A DNA stretch of 5,503 nucleotides from an uncultured euryarchaeote (GCA_937897365.1 CALCOP010000199.1:1-5503), one strand, 5' to 3'; shown: positions 1-5,503, numbered from the stretch's first letter. The notes: generated by a model from the letters alone, not told the origin. A program made the numbers and translations.

Positions 1-534
1 GGGTGCCGCTATTACTTACATTTCTTCTTTGACCCTACTGCAACCGATGGTTTCCAAGTTCGTGGAAAGGGATCAAATGCCGGTAAGAACCTCGGTAGAC
101 TGGAATTACTTTCAATGGACAGAAGAGACGAATCGAACGTCGATGAGTTTTACAAATTAGGTTCACTGAGAGATTTACGTGAAATGTCTCTCGAACCCTC
201 GTTCGTCGTTACTGGAAACCAGCCGGTTGTTATACGTGAATCCCTACTCCCAAGAGCATTTGAGATGGCTGAAGGTACCGTTGCGGAATCCTTTGAACTG
301 GAAGAAGGTGCTCGGGGAATGATTGGGCCATTCTGTCTTGAGACGATTGTCACTGACGCACTCGAATTCAAAGTGTTTGAAATCAGTGCACGAATTGTAG
401 CAGGTTCGAACCCATTTGTTGGAGGATCTCCTTACTCAGATATCAATGAAGAGCGAATGTCTACTGGGCGCCGTATTGCTCGTTCCATACGCAAGGCAAG
501 CGAAAACAATCGACTTGAAGACATCCTGTCCTAA
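1..534 (+). CDS. purP: PurP, formate-dependent FAICAR synthetase (5' end missing)
   Basis: This is the C-terminal part (177 residues) of the archaeal ATP-grasp enzyme that uses ATP and formate to convert AICAR to FAICAR, the ninth step of IMP synthesis, in the cytoplasm. The reading frame is open from base 1 to the TAA at 532-534, so the true start lies outside the window; the internal ATG at 115 falls inside a conserved block and is not the start. Visible PurP signatures, numbered from the first residue here, are LELLSMDRRDESNVDEF (34-50), GNQPVVIRESLLPRAFE (72-88), GMIGPFCLE (106-114), the metal/ATP-binding block FEISARIVAGSN (126-137), GSPYSDI (142-148) and MSTGRRIAR (153-161). Full-length PurP is about 350-360 residues, so roughly half is present. 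No frameshift or missing motif is visible. It converges with the next gene and has no evident link to the aro genes. Family assignment is by recognised motifs. Confidence 0.93.
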   Translation, partial: GCRYYLHFFFDPTATDGFQVRGKGSNAGKNLGRLELLSMDRRDESNVDEFYKLGSLRDLREMSLEPSFVVTGNQPVVIRESLLPRAFEMAEGTVAESFELEEGARGMIGPFCLETIVTDALEFKVFEISARIVAGSNPFVGGSPYSDINEERMSTGRRIARSIRKASENNRLEDILS

Positions 535-549
535 CGGCCAGTGAGAGTT

Positions 550-562
550 CATATCAGATATG
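550..562. repeat. perfect 13-base palindrome between convergent genes
   Basis: CATATC-A-GATATG is a perfect inverted repeat with 6-base arms and a one-base centre, in the 51-base gap between the stop codons of purP and the minus-strand gene. A one-base loop cannot form an ordinary RNA hairpin, and no T tract follows on either strand, so it is not a convincing terminator. It could be a protein-binding site or chance. Confidence 0.5.
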
Positions 563-585
563 TCAACACATTGCGCGTCTTCAAT

Positions 586-1830
586 TCAGTTTGAAGAGTC
601 ATCACCGCTTAACGATTCCAAATCAGGAGCGCCTGGGACTTCAGATGCGGAGAGGTATTCTTCCAGTGAGATAGTACCGTCCCCATCTTTGTCCGCTTTC
701 TTGTGAATTATTTCTGCTTCTTCCATTGACATGCCTGTAGCAGCAGCGAGTTCTTCTACGGAAAGCTGTGCACTGCCATCAATGTCTGCATCGATGAATC
801 TGTGCTTTAGAGCGTCTAATTCGGTTTCCAATTCCCTCTTCAGTTGCTCTCGTTCTGCTTTGGACGAGACGTCAAAGGAGCAAACCTGCATAATAGGGTC
901 TCCTTTGCTGAGTTCGGAAGAGTATTCGGTCATTTCTCCACCGTTGTTAACCATAATTGTGAACTTGGTTGGATCTTTTGAACGTCGCTTCTTGTGCTTC
1001 TTGTAATAGTGCACATAAACGTGGTATTGCCCAGCTGGGGCAGTTCCCTCAGGCCAGAAAACGTTCTCAACAGGCTTACGAGTCTCTGCCCGTACATTTG
1101 CATCAACATCGAGTTCCCCACCACAAGCAGAGACTTTGTTTCCGCCATGAATTCGCTCACCTGAAGGGCAGACAATGTGTAAATCAAGGTCATTGTAGTT
1201 GTTCCACATCAAAGAAACTTGAACGTCAGAAGACTTCGCCCCCTCACGAGCTAAGCGAGCTTGGAGTTCTTTGATGGCCTTTGAATTGGTATTCGACGAA
1301 GCAATCTGCTGCTGTTGGGCTGCGGCAATTTCAGCGAGACGGGTTTCTTCTGCTGCCAAAAAGTCTGCTTGTCGCTGATTCTCTCGCTCCATTGCAAGAC
1401 GAGCCTCTTCTTCATCACGTCGACGAGCCTCTTCTTGTTGTTCTCGAACTTTTTGAGCGGCTTCTGAGGCAAGACGAGCCTCCTCTTGGGCTGCGATTCG
1501 GGCATCTTCCATCATTTGTTGACGCTCGGCTTCTTGCTTGGCACGAGATTGTTCAAGTTGGTCGCGTGCAAGACGCTCCGCGTTTTCAGCCGCTAATCGA
1601 CTGGAAATCATTTGTTGTCGGCGACGACGAGTTTCAACAAGTGCTAATTTTCGATCAATTTCCTTTTTTGCACTACCAAATCCTGGTGCTGCTGAGCCAT
1701 AGCGCAGACCTTCAGGATTCATGCCTTGGCGGGCTGATATTGACACGTCCTTACGAGTGAAAATATACCACAATCCAATTACGAAACCCCCAACGAGGGC
1801 TATCGAGGTAACGATGGTTTCGACTCCCAT
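586..1830 (-). CDS. membrane-anchored coiled-coil protein with YfaP/DUF2135-like domain and two EF-hands
   Basis: This 414-residue protein has no function I can name. In order it shows: a single hydrophobic segment at residues 5-24; a charged, Ala/Glu/Arg/Gln-rich probable coiled coil at about 55-198 with recurring EEARLA (116-121, 141-146; EETRLA 161-166); a beta-rich domain at about 203-320 with the pattern LMWNNYNDLDLHIVCPSGE, GGELDVDAN, ENVFWPEG and GQYHVYVHYY, as in YfaP/DUF2135-type domains; and two EF-hand loops, DIDGSAQLSVEE (349-360, Ser at position 5) and the canonical DKDGDGTISLEE (380-391). The second loop has every expected calcium ligand. Arg-Lys after the hydrophobic segment and Glu before it suggest by the positive-inside rule that the bulk is cytoplasmic, although a surface location cannot be excluded. 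The ATG at 1830 places the hydrophobic segment right at the N-terminus. It is divergent from the aro run. Domain calls are from pattern; a calcium-responsive scaffold is only inference. Confidence 0.85.
   Translation of the reverse strand: MGVETIVTSIALVGGFVIGLWYIFTRKDVSISARQGMNPEGLRYGSAAPGFGSAKKEIDRKLALVETRRRRQQMISSRLAAENAERLARDQLEQSRAKQEAERQQMMEDARIAAQEEARLASEAAQKVREQQEEARRRDEEEARLAMERENQRQADFLAAEETRLAEIAAAQQQQIASSNTNSKAIKELQARLAREGAKSSDVQVSLMWNNYNDLDLHIVCPSGERIHGGNKVSACGGELDVDANVRAETRKPVENVFWPEGTAPAGQYHVYVHYYKKHKKRRSKDPTKFTIMVNNGGEMTEYSSELSKGDPIMQVCSFDVSSKAEREQLKRELETELDALKHRFIDADIDGSAQLSVEELAAATGMSMEEAEIIHKKADKDGDGTISLEEYLSASEVPGAPDLESLSGDDSSN
1398..1487 (-). repeat. short in-frame repeats encoding EEARL units of the coiled coil
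   Basis: On the + strand GACGAGCCTCTTCTT occurs at 1398-1412 and 1422-1436, with a one-base variant (GACGAGCCTCCTCTT) at 1473-1487. Spacings are 24 and 51 bases, both multiples of three, so the units stay in frame and encode the repeated Glu-Glu-Ala-Arg of the minus-strand coiled coil. This suggests that part of the coiled coil grew by small internal duplications, though coding constraint on a low-complexity protein could also produce it. Confidence 0.6.
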
Positions 1831-1853
1831 TACTACACGCAGGAGGTGCTAGT

Positions 1854-1882
1854 CTTTTGTAACATCGGTTGATAATTTTTAG
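1854..1882 (-). promoter_or_regulatory. possible promoter for the minus-strand coiled-coil/EF-hand gene
   Basis: Two AT-rich, TATA-like stretches read on the minus strand upstream of the ATG at 1830. TTACAAAAG (about 1854-1862) is centred about 27 bases from the start, which would give a leaderless transcript. CTAAAAATTATC (1871-1882) is centred about 46 bases away and would give a leader of roughly 20 bases. I see no Shine-Dalgarno sequence before the ATG, which mildly favours the leaderless option. Neither box is a strong match. Confidence 0.3.
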
Positions 1883-1898
1883 AAGATTGTGACTTTTT

Positions 1899-1927
1899 CT
1901 CGATTCTGTTGTTCAAATAACTCGATT
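1899..1927. repeat. direct repeat CTCGATT x2, 22-base period, upstream of the aro-run promoter
   Basis: CTCGATT occurs at 1899-1905 and again at 1921-1927, giving a start-to-start distance of 22 bases, close to two helical turns. Both copies lie in the divergent intergenic region, with the second about 20 bases upstream of the TATA-like box at 1947. Position and phasing fit paired binding sites for a regulator, but a repeated 7-mer can also occur by chance. Confidence 0.35.
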
Positions 1928-1946
1928 ACACTTTATTGGCTTTGAC

Positions 1947-1953
1947 TTTATAT
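1947..1953 (+). promoter_or_regulatory. TATA-like box for a leaderless regulator-aro transcript
   Basis: TTTATAT at 1947-1953 matches the archaeal TATA-box consensus and is centred 26 bases before the GTG at 1976, the usual distance from a TATA box to the transcription start. The transcript would then begin at or very near the start codon. The absence of a Shine-Dalgarno sequence before 1976 agrees with this. I cannot identify a clear BRE element. Confidence 0.55.
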
Positions 1954-1966
1954 CTCTCCGCATGGA

Positions 1967-1979
1967 GCACATCATGTGC
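1967..1979. promoter_or_regulatory. palindrome over the expected transcription start and start codon (candidate operator)
   Basis: GCACAT-C-ATGTGC is a perfect 6-1-6 inverted repeat whose right arm covers the GTG start codon of the HTH_10 gene at 1976-1978. It lies 14-26 bases downstream of the TATA-like box, where a bound dimer would block polymerase loading. A second, shorter inverted repeat, CTCC-4-GGAG (1956-1967), abuts it. An operator for autoregulation is inference from position and symmetry. Confidence 0.45.
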
Positions 1980-2617
1980 GCGAGATTCATCTGAAGTGGA
2001 CTGCGGAGACAGTGGCAAACTCTGAATATGCCCCTATCTCCAAAATTGCCCATTCATTAGAAGTACTTGGCCACCTTGACATAGGCGAGAAAGGAATTCG
2101 TCAACTCATTCTACCTCATTTCTGCGAAGGGAAAGGTGTAGAGGATTTGAACGATGTCCCTTTCCTAACCGTTGAATCTGAACTTGGAGGAAGTGGTAGC
2201 GGTCATCTCGTCGTTTGGAACTCTCATCCACTTTCAATTGCAGCTATCCATTTTTCCGATATACACATCATGCCGCCCTACACTTACGGTGGAGATGGCA
2301 TTACGCTCACCGTACGTGGGGTGCCTGCGGGAGTTTCTAACTTTTTGAAAATCTGTCGTCAATTACTCCCACCTGATGTCGTCAAGGTCGTCGAGATGGG
2401 TGATAACAAAAGTATGATTGAGAGCATTTTGACTCCAAGGCAAATCGAGTGTGTCAAAATTGCTGCAGCTTCTGGATATTATGACCACCCGAAACAAATC
2501 AAATTAAGAGAACTCTCTGAATTGATGAAAATACCTCGTTCTACCCTTCAAGAACACCTTAATCGGGCCGAGTTAGCAATGATGAAGTGGTCCAGTGAGC
2601 AAATGGATTCCGAATAA
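1976..2617 (+). CDS. HTH_10 (bacterio-opsin activator-type) transcription regulator heading the aro run
   Basis: This 213-residue DNA-binding protein belongs to the archaeal HTH_10 group. Residues about 152-204 carry the family pattern: LTPRQIECVKIA, then GYYDHP, then an HTH core LRELSELMKIPRSTLQEHL, ending in NRAELAMM. The N-terminal 140 residues are less conserved and resemble the sensing region of similar archaeal regulators; GITLTVRGVPAGVSNFLKIC (109-128) reads as an alternating strand-helix unit, possibly ligand-binding, but I cannot name it. The GTG at 1976 is the only sensible start: the frame is closed by TGA at 1943-1945 and no in-frame ATG lies between, and the TATA box fits leaderless initiation there. 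Its stop is 3 bases before a possible GTG start of aroA' (42 before the ATG), so co-transcription with the aromatic pathway is likely and control of it is a reasonable inference. Activator or repressor cannot be told. Confidence 0.85.
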   Translation: MREIHLKWTAETVANSEYAPISKIAHSLEVLGHLDIGEKGIRQLILPHFCEGKGVEDLNDVPFLTVESELGGSGSGHLVVWNSHPLSIAAIHFSDIHIMPPYTYGGDGITLTVRGVPAGVSNFLKICRQLLPPDVVKVVEMGDNKSMIESILTPRQIECVKIAAASGYYDHPKQIKLRELSELMKIPRSTLQEHLNRAELAMMKWSSEQMDSE

Positions 2618-2659
2618 AGCGTGCGAAACCTTGAGAACCAGCGGGTTTTGGACAACACC

Positions 2660-3457
2660 ATGGACAAGGCGACACGCTTGAAATCCCTCCTTCCCAACGG
2701 ACGTGGAGTTTGGATTCCTATCGACCATGGAGCCTCGGATTTTCCCGTTGAAGGACTCACAGATACGAAGAATGTCATTCGTGCATTAGTTCGAGCAGGG
2801 GTTGATGCAATCGTAGCACAAAAGGGAGTTGTAAGCCATTATAGCCACCTATGTGAAGACTCTGGCACTGACATGGTCGTTCATTTCTCAGTATCTACAC
2901 GACACGCTGGGCCTGACTCTGCGAACAAAGTCTTAGTTGGAAACGCTGATGAAGTTCTCAAGAGAGGGGGAATTGGAGTTTCTTGTCAAGTCAACATGGG
3001 GAGTCCAAATGAAGCAATTATGGTTGAACGTATGGGGCAAATGAGTAGAGATGCCTTGCACCACGATCTACCCATGTTTGGTATGGTTTATGCTCGCGGC
3101 GAGAATCTATCAATCATGGAGGGTGATGATACGAACGCAAATGCACACGCTGTCCGATTAGCATTCGAATTAGGATGTGATGCTGCGAAAACAACATGGA
3201 CTGGAGATGAGGAAAGTTTTCGAAAAATTTCTGCAGCTGCTCCAATCCCGGTCCTTGTTGCCGGTGGGCCTTCGACTGGAAATTCATTTGAAATCTTAAC
3301 CATGGTTCGAAGCGCTCTTGATGCGGGAGCATCCGGTGTATGCATGGGCCGACAAGTTTTTGCTCATCCAAATGTTGAAGCAATTGCCAAGGCTTTAGTT
3401 ATGCTTGTGCATGGTAATTCCAGCGTTCAACAAGCAATGGATGCGTGTGGACTCTGA
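2660..3457 (+). CDS. aroA': 2-amino-3,7-dideoxy-D-threo-hept-6-ulosonate (ADH) synthase
   Basis: This class I aldolase-fold TIM-barrel enzyme, of the MJ0400/DeoC-LacD group, condenses L-aspartate semialdehyde with 6-deoxy-5-ketofructose 1-phosphate to make ADH, the first dedicated step of the archaeal route to dehydroquinate. Numbered from the ATG at 2660 (265 residues), it shows VWIPIDHGASD with the conserved Asp at 22, VYARG with the conserved Tyr at 144, and AKTTWTGD with the Schiff-base Lys at 177. The phosphate-binding VLVAGGPST (198-206) and ASGVCMGRQVF (224-234) follow. All expected catalytic residues are present. An in-frame GTG at 2621 would add 13 residues without family features; neither start has a clear Shine-Dalgarno sequence, and the ATG gives the more usual length. 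The related alternative is class I fructose-bisphosphate aldolase, but the adjoining dehydroquinate synthase II gene strongly favours ADH synthase. Confidence 0.9.
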   Translation: MDKATRLKSLLPNGRGVWIPIDHGASDFPVEGLTDTKNVIRALVRAGVDAIVAQKGVVSHYSHLCEDSGTDMVVHFSVSTRHAGPDSANKVLVGNADEVLKRGGIGVSCQVNMGSPNEAIMVERMGQMSRDALHHDLPMFGMVYARGENLSIMEGDDTNANAHAVRLAFELGCDAAKTTWTGDEESFRKISAAAPIPVLVAGGPSTGNSFEILTMVRSALDAGASGVCMGRQVFAHPNVEAIAKALVMLVHGNSSVQQAMDACGL

Positions 3458-3466
3458 GGTGTGAGA

Positions 3467-4495
3467 ATGGAAATCTGGATTGATGAGCGTCACTCTATAG
3501 AAAATACATTCAACGATCATCAAGGGCTTGACCGTCGACTCTTTGCTCAAGAGCAAAAGAACGAAAGCGATTATTTTAGTGATGGGCATCGCTTAATGGC
3601 GAATAAAAAAATCATTGGTGCTTTCGTTACAATCGATTCTGAAGACACCCAAGATTATGCTCGATCACTGGTGGGAAGTGTTGAGTGGCTCGTGCTTAGT
3701 TTCTCAAATTGGTCAATGATTCCAATTGAAAATCTCGTCGCTGCTTGCGAGGACACGCCTACAAAAATCGCTGCCGTAATATCCACACCTGAACAGGCTC
3801 AGGGCGCTGGTTTCGCATTACAAAGAGGTGTTGATGCTCTGGTTATTTCCCCTTCAAAGGAGATGATTGAAGCTGCTTTCGTCATCAAATCTCAAAGATT
3901 GGAACGAAGCGTTGAGCAGACTATTAAAACCGCTCCATTGCCAATGCATGTTGGTTTAGGTAAGTTAACAGTTACATCGGTGCAACCAGGAGGGACAGCG
4001 GAACGATACTGTATCGACATGACATGCCTCTTGGATGATGGAGAAGGACTGTTACTCGGTTCCAGTGCATCGAGTTTTCTCTTTGTTCACGGCGAAACGA
4101 TTGATTCTGAGTTTGTTCCTACCCGACCATTTCGAGTCAATGCAGGCCCCCCACACGCCTATATTCGTATGTCGAATGGGCAAACCAAATATCTCTCAGA
4201 ACTACAATCAGGTGACAATATCGATGTCGTAAGCGTAGATGGTATGCAGCGCAATGCCACTATTGGCCGTCTAAAAATCGAATTGCGACCGATGATACTG
4301 GTGAAATGGATTGATGAAAATAATAAAGAAGGGAACATGTTCTTACAACAAGCAGAGACAGTACGAGTCGTTGATGTTGACAAGAAAACCAAATCAATCA
4401 CTGCATTGAAACCTGGGGATATTGTCATCGGCTGGAGCGACATGGGGTCGAGGCACATCGGTGCCCCTATCTCAAGTGCTGTCTCTGAGAGATGA
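3467..4495 (+). CDS. aroB': 3-dehydroquinate synthase II (ADH-dependent, NAD+)
   Basis: This enzyme oxidatively deaminates and cyclises ADH to 3-dehydroquinate with NAD+, the second step of the archaeal pathway, and is unrelated to bacterial AroB. From the ATG at 3467 it has 342 residues, slightly shorter than MJ1249-type homologues (about 360). Family blocks visible are EIWID at the N-terminus, GGTAERYCIDMTCLLDDGEG (175-194) leading into LLLGSSASSFLFVHGE, RPFRVNAGPPHAY (220-232), YLSELQSGD (242-250), IGRLKIELRPM (266-276), QQAETVRVV (294-302) and LKPGD (314-318). GAGGTG at 3456-3461, overlapping the upstream stop, is a good Shine-Dalgarno sequence five bases before the ATG; the GTG at 3461 overlaps that element and is therefore less likely. 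The gene follows aroA' directly, consistent with one mRNA and translational coupling. No motif appears damaged. Confidence 0.93.
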   Translation: MEIWIDERHSIENTFNDHQGLDRRLFAQEQKNESDYFSDGHRLMANKKIIGAFVTIDSEDTQDYARSLVGSVEWLVLSFSNWSMIPIENLVAACEDTPTKIAAVISTPEQAQGAGFALQRGVDALVISPSKEMIEAAFVIKSQRLERSVEQTIKTAPLPMHVGLGKLTVTSVQPGGTAERYCIDMTCLLDDGEGLLLGSSASSFLFVHGETIDSEFVPTRPFRVNAGPPHAYIRMSNGQTKYLSELQSGDNIDVVSVDGMQRNATIGRLKIELRPMILVKWIDENNKEGNMFLQQAETVRVVDVDKKTKSITALKPGDIVIGWSDMGSRHIGAPISSAVSER

Positions 4496-4499
4496 TGGC

Positions 4500-5405
4500 A
4501 TGGCAATCTTAGGTTCTGGAAATGCTCATGGAGGTTGTAGTCTACTCCATGCAGCAGGATTGGGATATGGAGCGAGCATTGGCCTTGATTTACCCTTAGC
4601 AGTTCGTCTACTCGATAAACCCAGCAAACGTGAAGTCAAAGATCCTGATGCATTACTTCCAGCAATTATGGATGCTTGGATTGCAGGAGGTTTTGAGTTC
4701 CCTAATGAATTGGAAAAGGAGGATTTGCATTGGGCCGTCATGAGTCAAATACCAATGCGCCAAGGCCTCAAATCAAGTGCGGCAATCGCTATTGCTGCCC
4801 TTCGTGCTCTCGCAGATGCGACTCAAGCAGAAGTGAGTGATGAGCAATATGTTGCTATGGCTGCACAGGCTCAAATCGAAGCAAACGTTTCGATAACCGG
4901 TTCTATCGATGATGCTTGGGCATGCTTGAAGCCGGGATGGAAACTTATTGATCCACGTGCAGAGAGTATCACAGAAGGCGTTTTGTTTGAAGGAGACGGC
5001 CCAATTCCAGAAGATTGGATTGTGATGATTGTGTGCCGTGGTGAGCGTAAAGAGAGACCGAAATTAGAAGACTTCGCACCTCATGTAAGTGTCTATCAAA
5101 ATTCTCTCGAAGCATTACAGGAAATGAACGAACTGGTTGCTTTGACTTGGAATGGTCGCGGAACTGTTGCAGTGATGAACGATGTTCAAGGACGTAAAAT
5201 GACCAATGATGCAATTCTCAATGGGGCAAGAGCCGCTGGGATGAGCGGTTCTGGAAGCGCAATCATCGTTGTTGCTCCTAAAGTTAGCAAACCTACATGT
5301 GAACGCCTCCTTCGCTTATTTGAGTCAAATAAAGAAGTGACTAAAGTGATTCAAACCTCTTTTTTAAGCATTAAACGTGATGATTCCGAAGACGCAACTT
5401 CTTGA
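4500..5405 (+). CDS. aroK: archaeal shikimate kinase (GHMP kinase superfamily)
   Basis: This 301-residue ATP-dependent kinase phosphorylates shikimate to shikimate 3-phosphate. It has the GHMP fold used by archaea, not the P-loop fold of bacterial AroK. Visible elements are the N-terminal strand region with GNAHGGCSLLHAAGLGYGAS (7-26), the GHMP ATP-binding motif PMRQGLKSSAA (85-95), the archaeal shikimate-kinase block TGSIDDAWA (133-141), and the C-terminal glycine-rich GMSGSGSAIIVVAP (247-260). Homoserine and mevalonate kinases share the GHMP motif, but the TGSIDDA block and the aro neighbours favour shikimate kinase. The ATG at 4500 starts just after the stop of aroB' (4493-4495) and places the conserved glycine-rich N-terminus immediately after the start; the longer open frame back to 4422 only overlaps aroB' coding sequence. 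GAGAGATGAT at 4488-4497 may act as a weak ribosome-binding site. Length is usual for the family. Confidence 0.92.
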   Translation: MAILGSGNAHGGCSLLHAAGLGYGASIGLDLPLAVRLLDKPSKREVKDPDALLPAIMDAWIAGGFEFPNELEKEDLHWAVMSQIPMRQGLKSSAAIAIAALRALADATQAEVSDEQYVAMAAQAQIEANVSITGSIDDAWACLKPGWKLIDPRAESITEGVLFEGDGPIPEDWIVMIVCRGERKERPKLEDFAPHVSVYQNSLEALQEMNELVALTWNGRGTVAVMNDVQGRKMTNDAILNGARAAGMSGSGSAIIVVAPKVSKPTCERLLRLFESNKEVTKVIQTSFLSIKRDDSEDATS

Positions 5406-5434
5406 AGGGAGAGTGGCTCGACAGTTTGAGTCCT

Positions 5435-5503
5435 ATGCACATGCACCTCGGAGAAAGGATTCGACTAACCCTTTTTGGGACAAGTCATGGACCTCGAGTT
5501 GGA
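5435..5503 (+). CDS. aroC: chorismate synthase (N-terminus only; cut by window end)
   Basis: Only the first 23 codons are present. From the second ATG (5441) the translation is MHLGERIRLTLFGTSHGP and onward, matching the highly conserved chorismate synthase N-terminus (usually like GERFRVTxFGESHGPAVG), with the conserved His of the SHG motif. The enzyme converts EPSP to chorismate using reduced FMN and is the last step of the pathway. In-frame ATGs at 5435 and 5441 are both possible starts; no clear Shine-Dalgarno sequence precedes either. Thr replaces the commoner Glu in FGESHG. The gene follows aroK by 29 bases on the same strand and so likely belongs to the same run. The identity rests on a short but distinctive motif. 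Confidence 0.88.
   Translation, partial: MHMHLGERIRLTLFGTSHGPRVG

Noticed and set aside
115..534. A shorter gene starting at the ATG at 115
   Set aside because: This ATG lies inside the conserved PurP block LELLSMDRR; the frame is open to the window edge and the upstream residues also fit PurP, so it is one gene cut by the window.
535..585. Possible bidirectional terminator between the convergent stops
   Set aside because: No T-rich tract follows either stop and the only inverted repeat has a one-base loop, so termination cannot be placed here from sequence.
1281..1760. A 159-codon open frame on the + strand opposite the coiled-coil region
   Set aside because: It is antisense to a low-complexity Glu/Ala/Arg/Gln-rich coding region, whose codon pattern keeps the opposite strand open. 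The product is Leu/Gln-rich with no recognisable domain, and the minus-strand protein has clear domains.
3088..3589. Several minus-strand open frames of 64-89 codons across aroA' and the start of aroB'
   Set aside because: They lie wholly antisense to well-conserved enzyme genes and show no domains or start signals.
4422..4499. N-terminal extension of the shikimate kinase within the end of aroB'
   Set aside because: The extra 26 residues only reflect the overlapping aroB' frame and show no family features; the ATG at 4500 places the conserved N-terminal strand at the start and leaves normal operon spacing.
4492..4512. A six-codon ATG-initiated frame overlapping the shikimate kinase start (possible leader peptide)
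   Set aside because: It is very short, has no ribosome-binding site of its own and no aromatic-residue run typical of attenuator peptides beyond one Trp; chance ATGs in GATGATGGCATGG explain it.
5413..5503. GTG-initiated open frame near the right edge in a different frame from aroC
   Set aside because: It encodes no recognisable motif, while the frame from 5435/5441 gives the unmistakable chorismate synthase N-terminus.

Overview
The window looks archaeal, most likely a member of the Thermoplasmatota such as the marine Poseidoniia (Marine Group II/III). Three things point there: a PurP-type formate-dependent purine enzyme; the archaeal-type route into aromatic amino acids (ADH synthase, dehydroquinate synthase II and a GHMP-fold shikimate kinase instead of the bacterial DAHP synthase, AroB and P-loop AroK); and a regulator with the bacterio-opsin-activator HTH_10 domain. 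A TATA-like box about 26 bases upstream of a GTG start, which suggests leaderless transcription, also fits. The lineage within Archaea is inference and cannot be fixed from this sequence alone.

Layout. Bases 1-534 (+) hold the C-terminal 177 residues of PurP, cut by the window edge. A convergent 51-base gap follows, containing a perfect 13-base palindrome. Bases 586-1830 (-) encode a predicted membrane-anchored protein with a long coiled coil, a YfaP/DUF2135-like beta domain and two C-terminal EF-hand loops. It has no assigned function and is the least familiar gene here. A 145-base divergent intergenic region (1831-1975) then carries promoter signals for both directions. From 1976 to the right edge all genes run on the + strand and are tightly packed: an HTH_10 transcription regulator, ADH synthase (aroA'), dehydroquinate synthase II (aroB'), archaeal shikimate kinase (aroK), and the first codons of chorismate synthase (aroC). 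Gaps are 3 to 42 bases, depending on start choice.

How the genes work together. ADH synthase joins L-aspartate semialdehyde to a deoxyketohexose phosphate to give ADH. Dehydroquinate synthase II oxidatively deaminates ADH to 3-dehydroquinate. Shikimate kinase later phosphorylates shikimate, and chorismate synthase closes the pathway. The dehydratase, shikimate dehydrogenase and EPSP synthase steps are not in the window. The regulator is the first gene of this run and is probably co-transcribed with the enzymes, so it is a candidate local regulator of chorismate supply. A 13-base perfect inverted repeat overlaps its start codon and expected transcription start, and two CTCGATT copies lie 22 bases apart upstream of the TATA box. 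Both are candidate operators. I see no mobile element, CRISPR array, tRNA or rRNA. No undescribed defence-like or other exotic system is evident; the novelty is in the regulator-operator arrangement and the EF-hand coiled-coil protein.
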